NCBI GenBank assembly: GCA_013398295.1
Contig: VZSF01001143.1
Coordinates: forward strand, 124,001 to 188,000
DNA: 64,000 bases
Reading direction: 5' to 3'
Origin: Chionis minor
Lineage: Eukaryota > Chordata > Aves > Charadriiformes > Chionididae
Under the pieces are notes generated by a model, which made no database searches, had not been told where the DNA came from, and was given only the letters and a program-made list of their open reading frames with translations. Position numbers and translations under genes: made by a program. Positions 38,099 to 48,942 of the stretch are shown in pieces (position 1 is the stretch's first letter; each line of letters begins with the position of its first letter).

Positions 38099-38112
38099 GT
38101 TGCTATGGCGAC
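38099..38112 (+). promoter_or_regulatory. RFX X-box motif 3
   Basis: GTTGCTATGGCGAC is a bipartite X-box with a 2-base spacer, in tandem orientation with motif 2. It overlaps an ATGGCGACC string that is also YY1-like, so factor assignment is not unique. Confidence 0.6.
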
Positions 38113-38181
38113 CATCACGCTCATCGGGCCCGCCCCGGCCCCGCTCCCCCGCCCCTCCCCGCTAACGCCGCAAGCTCCGGC

Positions 38182-38203
38182 GGGGGGAGGGAGAGGGGGA
38201 GGG
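38182..38203 (+). other. Potential G-quadruplex at left edge of the gap
   Basis: G-runs of 6, 3, 5 and 3 bases with short purine loops lie directly against the N run. It is a likely cause of the sequencing dropout. Confidence 0.55.
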
Positions 38204-38206
38204 AGA

Positions 38207-38321
38207 NNNNNNNNNNNNNNNNNNNNNNNNNNNNNNNNNNNNNNNNNNNNNNNNNNNNNNNNNNNNNNNNNNNNNNNNNNNNNNNNNNNNNNNNNNNNNN
38301 NNNNNNNNNNNNNNNNNNNNN
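38207..38321. other. Assembly gap (115 N)
   Basis: The run of N lies in the CpG island. The left flank is G-run rich (38182-38203) and the right flank is C-run rich (38329-38374). Such sequence folds and is often lost in sequencing, so the true length and content are unknown. Any frame crossing it is meaningless. Confidence 0.98.
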
Positions 38322-38326
38322 CAAAA

Positions 38327-38374
38327 AACCCCCAACCCCCCCCTCACGATCCAAACCCCCCCCCCCCCGCCCCG
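38327..38374 (-). other. C-run tract at right edge of the gap (G4 on the minus strand)
   Basis: Several runs of 5 to 13 C read as G-runs on the FOXN3 sense strand. Together with the left flank, this puts G-quadruplex-prone sequence on opposite strands on either side of the gap. Confidence 0.55.
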
Positions 38375-39152
38375 ATGCGCCCGCCGAGAGCCACCACAGC
38401 CGCGTCTTAGCCCTGGTAGCGCTGCTGGTCCCTGCCACGGCTGGCGCCAGACACCGTCCCGCTTTGGCTGGCCGCGCTGCCGCATTTGGAAAAAGCGAAG
38501 GAAGCGACTTCCGCGCTCGCAGGGAGGAGAAAGCGGCCGGGTCAAAACCCGGCACCCTTGCTTCCCCGCTAGCCCGATGGCAGGCGCAGAGTCTCGCTCC
38601 GCCTCGGCTAACGTCAGCCACCAGCAGCGGCCAGGTCAGAAACCAAACCGGCCCCACGCCTCCCTCACCGAGGCAAGGCAGACAAATGGCCGCTCTGCCC
38701 CGCGCCCCTCCGGGGTCACTGGAGGGCCGGCACTGACCGCGCAGGGAGCCAGGGGGGCGCGGGGCTCGCCGGCAGGGCCCTCGGTGCCCCCGCAGCACCG
38801 CCGGCCCCATAGCACGCGTGGGGGGCAAAACTGAGCCCACCGGCTGCAAGCCAGGGCCTGCGCCTCCACCTGCCGCAGAGGCGACGGGCAAGCGTCGCAG
38901 AGCTCCCGGCTGGCTTATCTGCGTTTCCATTTCGGGCGTTCTTGCTTTTGTGGCCCGGGGGACTCGCTGCCACCGGGCAGGTACGGCGTCTGCACGCCGA
39001 GCCAAGGCCAGGCGGCCGCCAGCGCTCCCGGGCCTTCTTCGCTAGCACATTTCCAAACCCCGCAGCTCAATTCACATTGAACGCCTTACCCCAGATTCAC
39101 ACGCAACGCCAGATGAAAACATTTAGAGTTGTAAAATGCATCTAGTTCTTAC

Positions 39153-39289
39153 CTTTGATATGCCTGAGGAGATGTGGGAGGTGTATTGAACACATGCGAA
39201 TATGGGTGATAGGGTGTCTTTTTCAAAGCCTGAATAAGATTTTGTCTATATTCTGGGTCTATACACCACAAGGACCCCTTTCCAATACT
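39153..39289 (-). CDS. FOXN3: FOXN3 internal coding exon (137 nt), C-terminal part of forkhead domain
   Basis: This exon encodes the end of the forkhead (winged-helix) DNA-binding domain of FOXN3. On the minus strand, a long T/C-rich tract ending in TTTGCAG (39290-39296) forms the acceptor, and AAAG/GTAAGA (intron from 39152) forms the donor. It reads 45 full codons plus AG. Residues 1-12 are [12 protein letters not shown], the wing-region hallmark of the FOXN2/FOXN3 group. Then come an [12 protein letters not shown] stretch (residues 13-24) and a Pro/His/Tyr-rich tail ending in PQAYQ. The remembered human protein differs only at an isoleucine-independent handful of tail positions (HPYSHVF against HPHPHVF, and TSPQ against TCPQ), which fits an avian orthologue. 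FOXN2 diverges after this block, so FOXN3 is preferred. The phase joins correctly to the 65-nt exon. The upstream exon with the recognition helix is not in this window. Confidence 0.97.
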
Positions 39290-39317
39290 CTGCAAAGAAA
39301 AAAGAATTAAAAAAAAA
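39290..39317 (-). promoter_or_regulatory. FOXN3: Splice acceptor and polypyrimidine tract of the 137-nt FOXN3 exon
   Basis: Read on the minus strand, a run of about ten T, then AATTC and a T/C tract, leads to GCAG immediately before the exon. This is a strong consensus 3' splice site. It sets the exon start at 39289 rather than at the alternative AG two bases downstream, because that choice keeps a whole serine codon first, as in known FOXN3. Confidence 0.85.
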
Positions 39318-40420
39318 ATCAAATATTTGATCTAATGGCACAGCCTTATTTATTTAGCAGTATTTGTCAGGAAAAGCAGCAGGTCTGGGGGTTTTTTGTC
39401 TGACAGAAGTGAACAGTTTGCTTGCCAGAAATTATTTATTGCTCCATTAATAACGTACTGCGATGGTACAATGTAAATTGCACTTCTGGGGGAAAAAAAA
39501 GAGTAAGAATGAATGTCTGGTTTCTCCCCCCCACCTCCCCCCTTGTTACTAGTTAATATGATTTACTAAAATCTGGCAATTTCCCCATCACCCCATATTG
39601 GAAAAATAAGAAGCTACAGTTACTGTTAAATGGAAACTTAGAAGAAAAGTAGATTCTTTTTGAAAGTGTTTTCCTTTTGCTGTTATACTAACAAGAAACA
39701 GGGCTAAAAAGGAGGCGTTTAAACACCCTAGCAACTGTTTTAAAAATAAGAGGACTTAATCCTGCAACCACATGACATCAGTGCCATTATACTACAAGAG
39801 GAAATTAATCATCTTTTCTCCCCTTTGGGGAAAAAAATACCCAAAAAACACAAAACAAACAAAAAAAAAGCCCACAGTGTAATCAAAGTTTAAACCATTT
39901 AGGAGTGTTGTGAAATTGTGATCAGTTAAAAAAAACAGTTACTGTAATTACCCTTTCTGGACACACAGAACAACTCAAGCGGTCAATCTGTAACATGAAG
40001 ACTACACTAAAACTCAGTATTTATTCTGCAGTTACGAGCAGCGCAATTTCAGCCCTCGTCTCAATCCCACCAGAGGTCAGGGTGCAGATACTTTGAATTG
40101 TTTTGCGTGACTTCTCAAACAAACAGGGAAACAACTTTCCCTTGGCTGCACTACGAAAGCATACAAGAGGATAGCTCAGGAGCAGCCTTGGTCTGCTTGA
40201 GTGTACGTAAAAACAGAACAACAATCCTAATTATTGACTGAACTCCACTGGCAGGCTTTGAGGGCATTATGGTAGGATTTTTGGTAAATGTTGACATCTT
40301 CTGGGACAGGCAGGGGAGGCTGCACGACTGTCTCTAGCCTCTTTTCAACCCAGGGCCATGCCTTTTCTCAAGTCCAACTTCTACCAGCAGAGCAAGGCTC
40401 TCCGTTTCATTTGTCAAAGA

Positions 40421-40470
40421 ACACACATGCACACACACACACTCACACCCCCCCCCCCCCAAAAAAAAAA
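40421..40470 (+). repeat. (CA)n microsatellite followed by C13 and A10
   Basis: An imperfect CA repeat passes into 13 C (40448-40460) and then 10 A (40461-40470). Confidence 0.9.
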
Positions 40471-41222
40471 CCCCAAAAACCCAAAGAACACCAAAAGTGG
40501 GATACTATTTTCTAAAGCCACAAGGAAAAACAAAACCAGACACTTGTTTCCTTTTGAAAACTTGACATCTTTGCAGAGCCCAACCAACTCCTAAGTACTC
40601 CTCCTCTGCCTCATGGACAGCCTTAGGATACAGTTAAACACGCAAAGTGCTCACAGACCTCCTTCCAAGTTTACAGACAGCAAATCTGCACTAAATTCTC
40701 CCCCCCAAAAAACAGAAAAATGAAAAAGAAAAATCTTCCCCAGTGTCACCGGATGGCTGCACGGTAGCACCTAGCAAGTCCGCAGCACCATGTGAGACTT
40801 GAAAGAAAGGGGCTGGCACAACCCACAGAGTGGCGACCACTTTCTTTCAGAAACAAGCACATCTGCTGGAGGGGATGAGGAAGGAACCATCCTCTGCACG
40901 CTGCTCTGGTGGAACCAGAAACACGGGGTCAAGCCTCTCCAGGATGGCAGGGTTCAAGCCTGTCTCTCCCCTGGCTTCCCAAGGGCAGCCTACCAGAAGG
41001 CGACTCAACAGTCTAAGGCGAGACCTCCTCCAGCTCTTAAGGTGAAGCAGGGCCCGTGCATGGCCAAAAAGCCCAAGATTCAAGGGGTCAGAGAGAGCAA
41101 GGAAGACTATTGGGCTTTCACCTCAGTAAAGCGCTACAGCAGATGACTGGTGTCAGCGGTGGAAGCTGCGTGCCACACATCTCAAACCTGTTTGCAAAAA
41201 GGAGGTTGTTATGTTTAGCCCG

Positions 41223-41344
41223 CTTTTAAATATGGGACAATGAGCCAGAGACTTGACATGGTAAGTCTAGTAAGTGACTTTTTAGGCAAAGGACAAAGTC
41301 AAAAATAGAATCCAAACCTCTCAAATTCCACTTCCATGCTCCAT
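41223..41344 (-). repeat. MIR-like SINE remnant
   Basis: The order TTTTAAATATGGGACAATGAG, GTAAGTGACTTTTTAGGCAAAG, GAATCCAAACC, then CATGCTC parallels the reversed MIR: TTTTACAGATGAGG, GTTAAGTGACTTGCCCAAGG, GATTCGAACC and CATGCTC. It is a long but diverged copy. Confidence 0.5.
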
Positions 41345-42216
41345 GCAAGAGCCACAGCAAGAAGAACATAAAATTTCCTTTTAAGCAAGCAACATGCAAA
41401 ACTAGGAACTTTTTTCAGGAGAAAACCTTTGCTGGATTCCTTACTCCTTACAGCATGGGATAAGCTTAAAAAAAAAGCTATGCTTAAATACCATCTACCT
41501 TATTTGTCCTTGCTGGAACACAACATATTCTTTCCAAACTTCTCTGTTTTTTCATTTACTTCCAAGACAGACTTTTCATCTACCTGGAAGAGATTACTCC
41601 CCAAAGCCCATGAGAGTTAGTTCAAGTTGAGGGCCTTATAAGATGAAGTCACTACTGAAGAGTAACTTCAAAACCTTTCATTACTGTTAAGCTAAATTTG
41701 TTTGGCTTGTCCATATTCTTGCAAAAGCCAAAAATAATCTCACTGAAAACCAGAAACTCTCTCAGACAAAAAGTATCGAGAAGAATTATATTCCTTCTTA
41801 AAAGAAACACTGGGAAGGCAGATTTGCTATATTTTCACTGTAACTGAGCTGATTTATAGTTTAGCACCAAAACAAATTCAATTTAACGCAAAGCCCTCCA
41901 ATCATGCAAAGTTCCTTTTTTAAGATACTTTTGTTTTTCCACAATCACACAAGAGAGCAGAAATAAAAAGACAACTGAAGTGTCAGCCGGTTAAGAATCC
42001 TTCTTGCCTGTTGGAGGTGTGAAGAGCTTCGTCAACTGTCTATTTAGATGTGTCATTAGTCTTCCCATATACAGAGCAATCATGGGAAAGGAAATCATTG
42101 AAACTCAGAGCCATCGGTTAGTGATTAATTTCCATCTTATGACACTTGGCCTGCTGCTTCACTACCTCCTCCAAGCCAAAAGTCAACAGTGGCTCCAATC
42201 AAAAACCAGCAAGGAA

Positions 42217-42232
42217 GGGGGGCGGGGGGGGG
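42217..42232 (+). repeat. G6-C-G9 run
   Basis: This simple G-rich run lies 20 bases from the isolated X-box at 42252. Confidence 0.8.
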
Positions 42233-42251
42233 AAATCCCTGGATTACATTT

Positions 42252-42265
42252 GTCTCCCAGGCAAC
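42252..42265 (-). promoter_or_regulatory. Isolated RFX X-box motif
   Basis: On the minus strand the site reads GTTGCCTGGGAGAC, the same form as motif 2 in the CpG island. It lies about 3 kb upstream of the 137-nt exon in FOXN3 orientation, next to a G-rich run (42217-42232). There is no CpG island around it, so an enhancer or chance is more likely than a promoter. Confidence 0.45.
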
Positions 42266-43699
42266 AAGTGAGTGAGGAGTGGATAACAGCCCCCTGATCA
42301 TCTCGGCACTGGAGTGCTTTCAGACCTCCCGACACAACACGCCGCCTCCTCCCAGGCCCAGGCACAGCCACCTCACTTCTGCTCATCACAGGCTACTGCT
42401 TCTGCAGCCATCTTTAAGGTTATTAAAAATGAGGGGGGTGTTACTACAAGTCCCCTTCACCTTGTCCAAGAGCGGATTATAGCTGCAGGTAAACTATTTC
42501 AGAGGTACTAATGGGGAGGGAAAACAACATGTAGAAGTTACCCTGTCAAAGTTTATGACTGAGTATTTTTCCTTTAAAAAAATTGCTGATTATCTTTCTA
42601 TTAAGAATTTGTTATGCCATTTTCTGTCACTTAATAGGCATGTAGACTGTATCAGGATATTGTGTATTAAATCCCAACTTATTAATTCATTTGCTCTTTT
42701 TCATATCTCAGATATACAAATCTGATTCCTCCCATGACAACTAAAACCAGTCCATAGCCATGATAAGGTGCATGATACACTCAGTGTCCATTTGTTCTTT
42801 CTCTCAAGAAACTACACAGAAAAGTTTTGAAATCCAACTTTACACAACCTATTAGGATCCAAACAAAAGTGCCTGGTCATCTTTCAGTAGAATTGAGAAA
42901 AAGTTTGACATTTAAAAATAAAAGAATTAAAATGCTGCTTGTCAGCTCCTTCATTTGCTATAGTTGGGAATAACAGTATTATCCACTATTAAAACTCCTC
43001 ATTATAAAGATTTTGCTTCCATATACCTCACAACCAACTGCCTAGACTTACTTATCACCTATTATCTGCTCAAAGCTCAATTAAAAAAATCGTGTGTGGA
43101 GCTCTTTCCAAGACCAATGGCTGGGAAAAATTACATACCCTGTCTACATAAAAATGCTGGCAAATGTTTATTCGAGAAATTTTGTTCCCTGGTTATTTTA
43201 GCACAGACTTGAAATGTGTTAGGAACACAACTTTTTTCCAGGGTTGTTCTTTTCATTGCCATACAAACAGCCTGCCCAAAATAAAGCTTTGGGAAGAGAG
43301 CAGACAGAGGAACTGCAAAGCATGCGGGCTCAGAGGGCCGCTGGTAATTTCAAATTGTACCTTCTGAAACTCCGGTTACACATTGGCTTTGAATCCGCAT
43401 GGGACTGCGCTGAAACCAGGGAGAAACAGCTCCAGGCGCCCACATCTCTCGCAGCAGCAGCACCATTGAGAGGGTCCCTAAAGGAACAGACCCGTAAGGG
43501 AGCATTTCCCAAAAGGGATGTAGTGGATGGAGAGGTCTGAGCTGCTGCCGCTGCTTCCCTGGTCCTTGCTTGCACTGTTCTCCCTGCCCTCTTGCATGTG
43601 CCCGGCTCTTCTTCCCCAAGCCCATTTCAGCCATTCTCCTCGAAGAAAACGACTTTGCTGTCACAATTTTATGTCATTTAAACTCATTAAGCTGGCTCA

Positions 43700-44130
43700 C
43701 ATGAAGGTCTGATGAGCACCCAGTGCTTCTGCAAAGCAGGGGATGGACGCAGGGAGCCAAGGGAGAGGAGTGGGAGCTCTCCCCTTCTGCAGCAGGAGCC
43801 ATGGTGACACCCTGATGCACCTCTTGGAACAGCACACCAAGAAAGGAAAAAAAGGACCCTGGCTGGACACAAAGCAGCTCAGAAGAGGAACAAGAAAACC
43901 AGCGTGACAGAGAGCAGACATACATGGGAGAGCTGGGGTGAGCTGGCCACGAGGCTGGCAGCCAGGCCCTGAGGGAAAGCCCAGGAGAGCCATGCAGCAG
44001 AGCCCAGAGACACTGAGCTGCTGGGCACGGACACATGGGGGCCGGGGGAAGCCAGGTACGCTGGCACGAGAGGAACTAAAACAGGAGACCCATGAGTGCG
44101 AGGGTGACCGCACAGCGCTGCCACGCCAGC
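43700..44130. other. GC-richer intronic patch, unassigned
   Basis: GC-leaning sequence has overlapping minus-strand frames (for example 43697-44113, 138 codons; 43674-44036, 120 codons) and no recognisable domain or splice arrangement. It is probably non-coding. Confidence 0.35.
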
Positions 44131-47100
44131 AAGCTGAGTGTTACTAAACTGAACTCTTTGAGTTAAAGACCTCGCTGCTTTAAATAAGAGAACAAAACCA
44201 AAACCAAGCCAACAACACCCCACTGAGTAGATCTGTCCTGTTTCTTCTCCCCTACCAAACCAGGAGGGGAAGAGTGCCCACGGATAGACTCTCCTGAACC
44301 CAAACAGTCAGCAATATGAATTCGGCGTGTGGCAGCTACCCCGGCTGAAGTGGTGTAGATGTACACCCTCTTTGAGAACTATGCCATGCTGGTGAAGCAG
44401 GGGTGCTTGAGGAACCGTAAGAACAAGCAGGAAAAGCAGAAATTTCCTATTACTTGGAAAAAAAAAAAAGGGCACTTCCAACTAGCATTTGCAATCCCAA
44501 GCTATCAAATCTTGAAATCATGCCACTGTGACTTACCAGTCCCTGCCTAGCTCAGTCTAAGTTGTTGCAGTCATTAACACAGGACCTGTGAATAACACTC
44601 ATGGCACTTCTGCAGTGACGAGGAACCTTTCGGTGCCGGTATTCACCATTACTGACCTAAGGGTTTTCTCTCAGCATGGATGAAACCTACTATTGCTACA
44701 GCAAATGACCTCTTTGCAAGTAATAGAGAAGAGATTACTGGGTATCAAAGGTTCTTACTCTAAAGAAATATTTATCCTGAGCTCCTTGTGCCCAGTTACC
44801 CTGCAACAGCAGGCTTGAAGCAAACCCTTCACGTGGATTTGCCAACAAGTTTATCCACAGGAATGCTGTACAGTTTCTACAGGTGTTCAAGTTTGCCATG
44901 TGAGCACAGAAGTGTTTCTCTAGGATCAAGCTTTAGGGAACCGGTTTTTGAAATGCAAATTTCAAAAAAAGAATTGGATGACAGAAATATCCACGATGTC
45001 ATCACAGAATTTACAACAACCACTTGTTAACTACAGCTAGGACCGGAATCTGAAGAAATTATCATTTTAGACCATTTTAGGTATGAGAGCAAACAACATT
45101 TCTCAACTTTTATGTCTGCAGCACATCTCATGTGGCATCACAAAGTCATCAGTCCGCTCTTCACAGATGCCACATCTCTGGAACCACTGCTGACTGCTGA
45201 CACCTGCGCATGAAACCTCTGGGGGCGGCGAGAGCACGCCCAGGGCTGTCGGGCAGCGAGGACCCCTACAAGCTCCCAAGGGAGCGGGCATGATGGCAAT
45301 GTCTACCCACAGAAAGCAGGGTGTTTCATTCACCACCTGACACTGCAGTCACCCAAAACACAGAACAGTTCTGGAAACCTTGACTAAAATGGCTTTCTAG
45401 TTGTTTCCCAGGGACAGCAAACTAACATCAACAATTCTCCCTAAACACAAATACTCCTCATCTTGTGAAAAAAAAAAAATCTATTTCATAAGAAAAGTGA
45501 GGGATTTTTGTAAGAAGACGGAGAGGCGGCAGGAAGGGAAGTAAAATACTTTCTGAGTGGCACCTCATGACACCCTGCCTTCAGCTCTGAAACGCACCAA
45601 GAGGAACACAATAATCACTCCAAAATCCACCTCAGGAGAGAATTACTTGCTTAAATAACTTTCCTACACTACGCAGAGACGCCTGCCAAGTGGCTTAAAA
45701 ACCATCCTGAATCTGAACACAGATTACACATCCTTCACCTAATATGCTGCTACTCTTGACGGTTTGCAAGCGTTGTGCGGGCACAATGGGAAACAAGTGG
45801 CTAACGATTACAAAATTCACCGAGACTAGAAAATGCAAGTCCATTGCGACCACTGACACCGTGTTGAATCAGCACTGCAACAGCAAGACCACAGAGGCTT
45901 TTCAGCATCCAAAGAGAACTTGCGCAAGCGGGAACGCTACTGGAAGGCCAGCTCTGTGCTATTCGCTTGCCAACAGCAATGCCGAGAAGAGCTTGCCTTA
46001 CTTTTTCAGCTCAGCTACCCATCCTTCACGTTAGTACCGCCTTCCTCTAAACGAAGCGCATCACTGCTAAAATAGGACCAAGTCAGAATTGTAGTTCCTT
46101 TATTAACATGAGATAGAATTAGCATGCTCGTATCAAAACTAGGAATAGACACCATGTAGCAAATTTTAAACTATTTAACTGGCAAATGCCAAGGAAGATT
46201 TAAGATTGAGATGCTGAAGTTGGTCTGCTGGTCTGTTTAAAAATTTGTTGGTTATCTTTACTCATCAGTATTTCAAGTTATAAAGACAGACATAATGTTG
46301 CTTGCCCTGCTTGCCTACATTGGTTCTCCTGTTTTATGAGCAGTCACAGACAATAATAAACCTTTATCCTCTTTAACAGCTATGTACCTTGCAGATGAGG
46401 CTGGTGGGTTCTTTAGTTAGTCCTTGTTTATACGAATGAAGTAATTCGCAGAAAGACACAAACAGAGCATTTGAATCATCTGAGGTCAGCTAGTTTAAAA
46501 AAAAAAAAAAGGAAAGAAATACAACTGCTAAGGAATTCTTAAAGAAAGAAAAACAGAGCCACTGCCAACGATTGCTATTATTATAAAACACATTCCTTAG
46601 ATCCACTGTAATCTCACATAAAAATTACAAATAACTATTCATGCAGTTTAAGGGTAGATTTTCTTCATTCTCTTCTAGCATTTCTAGCACAGACCGGTGA
46701 AATTCTATATGGCCAGTTTTAAAGAATTGCATTACAGATCTTAACAGCAATTTTAATGACAGTAACAACTGCATGGTAAGCATTTAATTTTCAGAAACCC
46801 TCACACAAAATCCCCCTTGCCTATGAACTCAAAAGAGTTAGAAATTTCCCCTGCCCTTCGGAGGAAAGTTTGGCAATATTATGTGACAGCTTGACACCAA
46901 GAGAAAACTAAAGTAGTATTTGCATGCAGCGTAACAAAACCCTCACACCCACTTCTCCTGCATGTTTTCAACTCTTTTTTCAGTAAACCAGCAGTCACAG
47001 CTCAGCTCAAGCACAGAGCTGAAAAAGAGCTCTGACTAGCTAAAACACGGTTACATGACCTTAAATAAATGCTCATTAAATGCATGAAATTAAAGCTTTG

Positions 47101-47409
47101 ATGGGAAGGCTCGCCGGAGTATGGTGTTCAACCCAAGCAAACCAGTTGCATCAAGAAATCACTGGCTTTTCTCAAGGAAACAAAAGGTTGGGGCTTTTTA
47201 AATCTTATTTTGCTCCAAGTAAAAACATCCATTAGTTCAAATCACACAAGTCCAGGTCTCTGCTTTCGTGCTCATCTCTCGCTGCTTTAGCTCACTTGCT
47301 CAATGCGCTACCCCAAACACCAACGCAGCCATCAACCTTTTAAACCCTTGGTTTGCCTTTAGGAAGGCGGCTTGATTTTGCCCTACATAGTGCAGGAGCA
47401 TTAACCACC

Positions 47410-47472
47410 TCCATGCCTCTGGTGTCCTTCCCGTTACAAAATGGGCACTGTCATTCCAACTGGAGAGGTTGG
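47410..47472 (+). repeat. Possible MIR-like SINE remnant (3' half)
   Basis: CATGCCTCTGGTGTCCTTCC, then GTTACAAAATGGGCACTG resembles the MIR 3' segment (GTGCCTCAGTTTCCTCATCTGTAAAATGGG). The match is weak. Confidence 0.35.
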
Positions 47473-48942
47473 GTGGGTAAGTAAGTTCACTGAGAATGAG
47501 AAGTATGATTACAGTGGAAAAGGACTACTTGGCCTCAAAATAAAACAAAACCCCTCAAACCAAAAGGGAAGCGAAGCCTGCAAATAAGCAATGCTACAGG
47601 AATAAAGAGGCCGGACCAGTGCCATGAAGTAACAGCTGGTGAAAAGAAAAGGCTGTGGTATTCCACAGTCAAAAAAACTTCACCGGCAAGACGCAGCGCA
47701 AGATCCTGCAACACAAGGAAGTGCCATGGAAACACACACTGTCCAGGTATTCCAATGTTAGAGGAGTTCAAGTCTCACCAGCACAAGGCATATTACAAGT
47801 TTTCTTTGTACCTTTGGACTTGGATGTGCTATCAGAGCGAAGGCCTTCACTCTCTTCAGCGGTGCCTTTAGAGGCTGACCCCTACAAGAACCCCCGAAGA
47901 GGACCCCACAAGTAGAGCCACAGGCACAGGTCCTATGGCCTTGTGTACCTACCACAAGCAGAGCAAACAAGTAGTGGGTAACATCTCACAGCAATGGTTG
48001 TGAGACAGCACAGGAGTGACCACACTGACAGTTTGGGTTTCACACAAATGAAGGCATTTGTGGGCTTTTAAGCAATTTTTTACCTTGGCACTCCCGCTCA
48101 GGAGTATAGAGAAGTCAGAAACATGTTCTAGTGCATGACCTTGACACCCAGCAAGTCCAACCTGCCACCAAAGACTACCAAGCCAAGGCATGCCCCTGCA
48201 AGTCCAGGCTCCCGATCCCACAAGGGGCACTTCACTGCTGAGTTTGAAATGACCCCCTATGGTTATTTCAGTCACTGTGACCCACTGCCAGATGACACCA
48301 CGGGCACAATTGGTCCCCTGCTCCTCCTCCAGCCTCTCCGCTGCTCCTCCAGCACACCAGCACCTGTATGTCCATTAGCACAGGTAACCTCGCACAACAC
48401 TATTGCCTACAGTGGACCTGCTACACCACATTAGCTTCCCGCTGCTCTCATCATAAAACTACTCCTCCAACAGGCTCAGGAGGTGTTGCATTGTATCACC
48501 CAACTCCAAGAGTCGTATTTAGCCTGTTAAATATGTCCTTGTTGAGTTTATATGCAAACCACCCCATAAAGCTATTAGGCTGCCATATGGAAATCCGGCA
48601 AGCGACTGAAGAAAGCAACGCCTTAAACAATGCCTGGCTCCCATATAAAGCAGTAGTATGTGGTTTCATGCCAGTGCCTAGCAACCCCAGACGGTCCCCA
48701 AAGCTTCCCCAGGCCAGGCGAAGTCCCGGCGCTGAAGAAGAGAGGCTGTGACACTGCTAGGGCGGAACAAAGTGCAAGATCAAACAGACGCAGGGCGACT
48801 GGGCTGGTGAGGCAGCAGAGCCCAGAAGACAAGCCTGTCAGCCTGACGGCCTGTCACACAGCCTACTTGAGGGAGATGAGGTAGCAAGCAGCATTAATAA
48901 TGCCGTTTCAGCCCATAGAATTCCTGTGTATACATGGAAAGT

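Larger units (their letters stand above)
37735..39075. promoter_or_regulatory. Intragenic CpG island, proximal part, with RFX X-box cluster
   Basis: This is a very CpG-dense block; I count 12 CpG in the 60 bases 37981-38040. It runs to within about 80 bases of the 137-nt FOXN3 exon, on its 3' (intronic) side. It contains three RFX X-box motifs (37978-38112), G-run clusters, and a 115-base assembly gap. A minus-strand donor-like CTCG/GTGAGG lies at 38668, and a plus-strand donor-like GCAG/GTACGG at 38981. It could be an alternative FOXN3 promoter that would start after the forkhead exons, an antisense RNA promoter, or an enhancer with CpG-island character. The core promoter type is TATA-less as far as can be seen. 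Confidence 0.75.
7289..39152 (-). other. FOXN3: FOXN3 intron between the 137-nt and 65-nt exons (31.9 kb)
   Basis: The intron is bounded by the GTAAGA donor at 39152 and the TTTAG acceptor at 7289 on the minus strand. Named content is listed separately: the GC-rich patch near 7.7-8.6 kb, the CR1 copy at 20.7-21.8 kb, the YY1-like/G-run spot at 33.9 kb and the CpG island at 36.7-39.1 kb. In 9-20 kb, 22-33 kb and 34.3-36.6 kb I see only ordinary AT-rich intron with short low-complexity tracts, MIR-like scraps and small inverted repeats. No further coding exon was recognised on either strand. Confidence 0.9.

Noticed and set aside
37160..38990. Repeated GACGC/GCGTC pentamers in the CpG island, read as FOXN3 self-binding (FHL) sites
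   Set aside because: About seven are seen. A rough estimate at 65 percent GC also gives about seven by chance, so there is no enrichment.
38121..39005. 294-codon minus-strand frame and 218- and 231-codon plus-strand frames across the CpG island
   Set aside because: They cross the N gap, overlap one another on both strands and are Pro/Arg/Ala/Gly-rich, as expected when CpG-rich DNA lacks stop codons.
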